Virus record (IMG/VR): IMGVR_UViG_3300009537_000168
Coordinates: 1 to 24,405 of that record
Direction: 5' to 3' (one strand)
DNA: 24,405 nucleotides
Source of the DNA: a virus
Shown here piece after piece: positions 22,118 through 24,405 of the stretch; the stretch's first letter is position 1; each line of letters opens with the position of its first letter. The translations under genes were made by a program, and so were the position numbers. The notes under the pieces were generated by a model. The model did not search any database. It was not told where the DNA came from and saw only the letters and a program-made list of their open reading frames with translations.

Positions 22118-22848
22118 TATTTTACCTCACCGAATACCGCCGCCTCTAAATCCTCGACCCGTTCCTCAATCGTCTTTGGTATCGGCGGTTGCGGCGGGCG
22201 CGGCACGATCCCGATCCAGTCGTCCATCTCAAGCGGCGTACCGTTGAATACGTCCAGGTCGGCGGCAGTCGAACGAGCGAGGCCGAATTCCGTCCCATTG
22301 CCCTTGTCAGTGTACTGCCACAGCGCCCAATCAGTGACGCCGGTTGGCAGGCCGGGATTCTTATTAGGGCTCCAGAAGTACCAGTACTGCGCAATCCATA
22401 ACGGCCAGGCTTTCGGCTGATTACCGACGAACGGCGTCAGGTAGGTGTTGTAAATATACGGCGAGGTATACAAAACCACCTTGCCCGGGAAGTATTCTTT
22501 CAGCCAGGCCAGCGCCTTCATGCAATCATTAGCAGTCCGGGCGTTGAGGTTGTTATAACTAATCTCGTAATCCCAACACAGCCACTTATAATCCAATCCG
22601 GCAGTGTCCAGGAAAAATTTAGCCTGGTCAAGCCACGGCACGCTGGTACTGTAATAGTGGTACGCGCCTCGTCGCTTCATGCTCATCACGCCGGGTTTGA
22701 GTTGCAAGCGCAGCTCATCATGGCGCATCCCGTAACTCAGGCGCTGGATCACAAAATCAAGTTGCTTTGTTGCGAGATCCGGTCGGAAATACTGGTCATA
22801 CTTTGATATGTCAATCCCGTTCGCACGCGGCGTCAGGTCAGTTATCAT
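22117..22848 (-). CDS. Endolysin, GH25-family lysozyme
   Basis: The ATG at 22848 is chosen because GGAGG stands about 6 bases before it and GH25 homology begins at once; upstream in-frame sequence belongs to the RusA gene read in another frame. The 243-residue enzyme should cleave the glycan chain of peptidoglycan for lysis. It has GIDISKY (D13), FVIQRLSYG, AYHYY, the catalytic pair D93 and E95 in CWDYE, YTSPYIYN, LWIAQYW and WALWQYTDKG, followed by DLDVF. After the catalytic domain come a proline-rich linker (217-224) and a short coiled-coil-like helix (226-240) instead of a usual wall-binding domain. It overlaps RusA by 11 bases. Confidence 0.9.
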   Translation of the reverse strand: MITDLTPRANGIDISKYDQYFRPDLATKQLDFVIQRLSYGMRHDELRLQLKPGVMSMKRRGAYHYYSTSVPWLDQAKFFLDTAGLDYKWLCWDYEISYNNLNARTANDCMKALAWLKEYFPGKVVLYTSPYIYNTYLTPFVGNQPKAWPLWIAQYWYFWSPNKNPGLPTGVTDWALWQYTDKGNGTEFGLARSTAADLDVFNGTPLEMDDWIGIVPRPPQPPIPKTIEERVEDLEAAVFGEVK

Positions 22849-23200
22849 CTCCTGCCTCCAATATCTCAATTTCTGCGAAGTCCGGCCCGCGGCGTTTCGT
22901 CGCCTCCAGTCGGACACAGTAGCGATCGTCGTCATACGCAATCCCGTTCAGCGCGTCGGCGACTGCCTTGGCCAGGTTGTCCAGGTCGCACGTCAAGAAG
23001 TTGCGCCTGGTAAAGTGTGCGCGGAGCAGAAACGGCGTTTTGTCTGGCAGGCGCTTATTCCCGCACCGGCGCATCTGTAATTTGACGGACAGCGCAAGGT
23101 TTTCCTTGCTGGCGAAATATCTCCGGGAACGCGCGTTCCATTTGCTGCCCTGCGTGGTGCGGGTGTACGGGACGATCAGCCCGGGGCAGGAAAATTTCAC
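22838..23200 (-). CDS. rusA: RusA-like Holliday junction resolvase
   Basis: The 120-residue enzyme cuts branched DNA, which helps resolve recombination or replication junctions before packaging. The family signature is clear: VPYTRTTQGSKW near the N-terminus, then CDLDNLAKAVADALNG (71-86) with D72 and D74, and the acidic YDDDR (89-93). The length is that of RusA. Translation starts at a GTG that overlaps the upstream stop (GTGA), and the end overlaps the endolysin start. All acidic residues needed for metal-dependent cleavage are present. Confidence 0.92.
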   Translation of the reverse strand: MKFSCPGLIVPYTRTTQGSKWNARSRRYFASKENLALSVKLQMRRCGNKRLPDKTPFLLRAHFTRRNFLTCDLDNLAKAVADALNGIAYDDDRYCVRLEATKRRGPDFAEIEILEAGDDN

Positions 23201-23409
23201 CCTTCCCGCTCCGGCTCTAGATACGCCTTGGTAGTAACAATAAGCTCACCGCAATCAAAACAATGCCAATCGACGGCGTTGACCCCGTAGTACTCATAAT
23301 AATCAGTGACAAAACCATCGATATTATTTGAATTGCAATGGCAACAGACCTTTGGCCAACGCATACTTTTTTGCTCGTCTAATGTTGGTAGTTTATATTC
23401 TCGGTTCAT
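23197..23409 (-). CDS. Small zinc-ribbon protein
   Basis: The 70-residue product has two metal-knuckle pairs, CCHC (about 22-25) and CFDC (about 50-53), spaced as in a zinc ribbon, with aromatic-rich loops between (DGFVTDYYEYYGVNAVDW). The GGAAAGG upstream of the ATG is a good ribosome site and lies inside the preceding gene's end. It overlaps RusA by 4 bases. Such proteins may bind nucleic acid or a protein partner; no specific role is visible. Confidence 0.65.
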   Translation of the reverse strand: MNREYKLPTLDEQKSMRWPKVCCHCNSNNIDGFVTDYYEYYGVNAVDWHCFDCGELIVTTKAYLEPEREG

Positions 23410-23552
23410 CCTTTCCTCTCCTCATCAATCATGCGCCCCACCACCACGAGCCCGCCCAACGCAACGAGCGCGAACGCCCAGGATTGCCATCCGCCGTTTT
23501 CGTTCGGCACAAGGAGGATGGCCAGGAACAGCACGAACAGGAATCTCTTCAT
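23406..23552 (-). CDS. Small membrane protein (48 aa)
   Basis: The ATG overlaps the preceding stop (ATGA). The 48-residue peptide begins MKRFLFVLFLAILLVPNENG, which could be a membrane segment or a signal-like start. A second hydrophobic stretch follows (WAFALVALGGLVVVG, about 25-39), then a charged MIDEERKG end. Its tail encodes the Shine-Dalgarno of the zinc-ribbon gene. No known family is recognised. Confidence 0.55.
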   Translation of the reverse strand: MKRFLFVLFLAILLVPNENGGWQSWAFALVALGGLVVVGRMIDEERKG

Positions 23553-23701
23553 GGCGTCACCTGCGCCAGCGCCCACAGCAGCACGGCGGCGAACATAATC
23601 ATCGCACCGGCAACGACCGCGCAGGCCGTTACCATGCTGGCGTGTACGCTATGCTGTTCGTCAAGTTCGTGCAATGCTTGTTGGATTTCGTCCTCAGTCA
23701 T
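23549..23701 (-). CDS. Small membrane protein (50 aa)
   Basis: An ATG overlapping the upstream stop (ATGA) starts a 50-residue protein with an acidic amphipathic N-terminus (MTEDEIQQALHELDEQHSVH) and one hydrophobic segment (about 22-47, including TACAVVAGAMIMFAAVLLWA). It is a single-span peptide with its charged part outside the membrane. The arrangement resembles small phage membrane regulators, but no function is assigned. Confidence 0.55.
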   Translation of the reverse strand: MTEDEIQQALHELDEQHSVHASMVTACAVVAGAMIMFAAVLLWALAQVTP

Positions 23702-23811
23702 TTGTCACCTCGAAATGATTTCTCAAATAGCGCCGCAAGAAGCGCGCACGCGAAAAAGATACCTATCACGCCGTATATACTGCCTAACAACGTTTCAAAT
23801 AAATTCCACAT
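23698..23811 (-). CDS. Small membrane protein (37 aa)
   Basis: The ATG at 23811 has GGAG 5 bases upstream. Upstream in-frame sequence is GC-rich with hairpins and not convincing as coding. The 37-residue peptide starts MWNLFETLLGSIYGVIGIFF, has one membrane span (about 9-29), and ends with a basic KSFRGDK tail. It opens the run of overlapping micro-genes after the structured gap. It is below usual gene-calling size. Confidence 0.55.
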   Translation of the reverse strand: MWNLFETLLGSIYGVIGIFFACALLAALFEKSFRGDK

Positions 23812-24015
23812 TTCGTCTCCAGTGGACCTGGCCGATTCTGCCTCGGCGTCCTGCGCGCTCCCCCCTCGCGCCAGTCGATTGCTATTCAGGCCCGTGCCTC
23901 CCCTTCGGGGTGCAGGCCACCCAGACCTGCACCCGTCCAAAGGAGGAGAAGCGGGTTAGTCCCCGCACACCGCCGCCGAGAGACTCGGAAGCGGTAGGCA
24001 TGTGCTAAGTCGCTC
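23812..24015 (-). ncRNA. GC-rich hairpin region, possible structured RNA or attenuator
   Basis: About 200 bases between two minus-strand genes hold three successive stems: GGGTGCAGG/CCTGCACCC (23908-23916 with 23926-23934, 9 bp), GCGGG/CCCGC (23951-23955 with 23962-23966) and CCGAG/CTCGG (23976-23980 with 23984-23988). A CCCC/GGGG stem (23900-23910) competes with the first. A 39-codon minus frame (23882-24001, starting MPTASESLGGG) is possible but has no good ribosome site. No tRNA is recognised. Which strand is functional is unclear. Confidence 0.4.
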
Positions 24016-24315
24016 TTAATCGGTCACCCTTCTGATTTTCTCGGGGCTGTACTCTCTCTGGATACGGACTTCGTGAGTACCCGGCGGAAGCGTCCGCGTA
24101 TAGTGTTCCTGGTGTGTGAGTCCCGTTTCTTCGTCAAGCACAACCCACTGCTGCCCGGCCATTTCGCCGAACACAACGCCGGCCGTCAGGGTGTGATGAT
24201 GTCCGGTGGCCTCTCCGAGCGCCAGCGTTCTATCTTTGCGCGCCTTCGCACTTACCGGCTTCTCGCAGTCCAAAATTATGAAAACGTCGCCTTGTCTGAT
24301 TACCTGCTTTTTCAT
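24016..24315 (-). CDS. Conserved small protein with GHHH motif
   Basis: The start is the ATG at 24315, which has AAGGAG 6-7 bases upstream; an earlier ATG at 24348 lies inside the previous gene's end. The 99-residue protein begins MKKQVIRQGDVFIILD. It contains LGEATGHHHTL (about 33-43), then TGLTHQEHYTRTLPPGTHEV (about 64-83), and ends REYSPEKIRRVTD. The clustered histidines could bind metal in a small beta-barrel. A family with this QGDV...GHxH...LTHxEH...REYxPxxIRRV pattern is remembered from phages, plasmids and bacteria without a known function; no search was made. Confidence 0.7.
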   Translation of the reverse strand: MKKQVIRQGDVFIILDCEKPVSAKARKDRTLALGEATGHHHTLTAGVVFGEMAGQQWVVLDEETGLTHQEHYTRTLPPGTHEVRIQREYSPEKIRRVTD

Positions 24316-24325
24316 CGTAAGCTCC

Positions 24326-24405
24326 TTAGCTTTCTGATACAATCTCAAATTCGCCGGGGATTAGTTCCGCGCCCCAAGCTATCGCGGCCTCAGCTGTTTC
24401 AATAT
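24326..24405 (-). CDS. Partial gene, C-terminal end only
   Basis: The last 25 codons of a minus-strand gene run in from the right edge (visible end AIAWGAELIPGEFEIVSES, then TAA). The stop lies 10 bases before the next start, and the sequence just after the stop supplies AAGGAG for that gene. Coding character is good, but the product cannot be identified from this fragment. Confidence 0.55.
   Translation of the reverse strand, partial: IETAEAAIAWGAELIPGEFEIVSES

Noticed and set aside
23306-24008. Two long overlapping plus-strand frames (217 and 226 codons)
   Set aside because: They lie opposite a chain of minus-strand genes with Shine-Dalgarno sites and ATGA overlaps, have no recognisable domains, and show Pro/Arg/His-rich composition typical of antisense frames.

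Overview
This window is a contiguous piece of a tailed double-stranded DNA phage, or a prophage of that type. The gene order is that of a siphovirus with an HK97-type head: terminase, portal, protease/capsid, connectors, tail tube, frameshifted tail chaperones, tape measure, tail tip. No integrase, ribosomal RNA, tRNA or host gene is visible. The host cannot be read from the sequence. A GH25 lysozyme with no recognisable spanin pair is somewhat more usual in phages of single-membrane bacteria, but that is weak evidence.

The left 19.6 kb is one long plus-strand unit, tightly packed with many 1-11 base overlaps. It runs: TerS and TerL (61-1636); three structural-looking genes (1652, 3005, 4804) interleaved with a Rossmann-type protein (2041); portal (5142); a short membrane protein; the minor head protein (6802); an HK97 gp10-like protein (7431); two small proteins; and a second Rossmann-type protein paralogous to the first (8303). 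A 218-base leader with a promoter-like site and a terminator-like hairpin precedes a fused protease/major-capsid gene (9649-11445). That gene carries a strong internal Shine-Dalgarno and ATG that would make the capsid protein alone. A decoration-like protein, head-tail connector, tail terminator, tail tube protein, the G/GT chaperones with a CCCAAAC -1 slippery site, a short tape measure protein, a distal-tail protein with lectin-like insertions and a tail hub protein complete the unit. A perfect 11-bp terminator hairpin at 19657-19683 closes it and can also serve the opposing unit.

The right 4.7 kb is read from the minus strand (right to left). It holds the end of an unknown gene, a 99-aa protein with a GHHH motif, a 204-base GC-rich hairpin region without a convincing gene, and a chain of very small genes joined by ATGA, GTGA or TAATG overlaps. 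Seven of these encode peptides of 37-80 residues with one to three membrane segments; several are below usual gene-finder cut-offs. Among them lie a zinc-ribbon protein, a RusA Holliday-junction resolvase and a GH25 endolysin. The unit ends with an HTH plus zinc-ribbon protein next to a palindromic operator-like site. This looks like a lysis/accessory module.

The most unusual points are the paralogous Rossmann plus helical-module proteins, a 14-copy 22-residue repeat protein, the capsid gene with a nested start and a structured leader, and the array of membrane micro-proteins. No stretch longer than about 300 bases lacks a gene.
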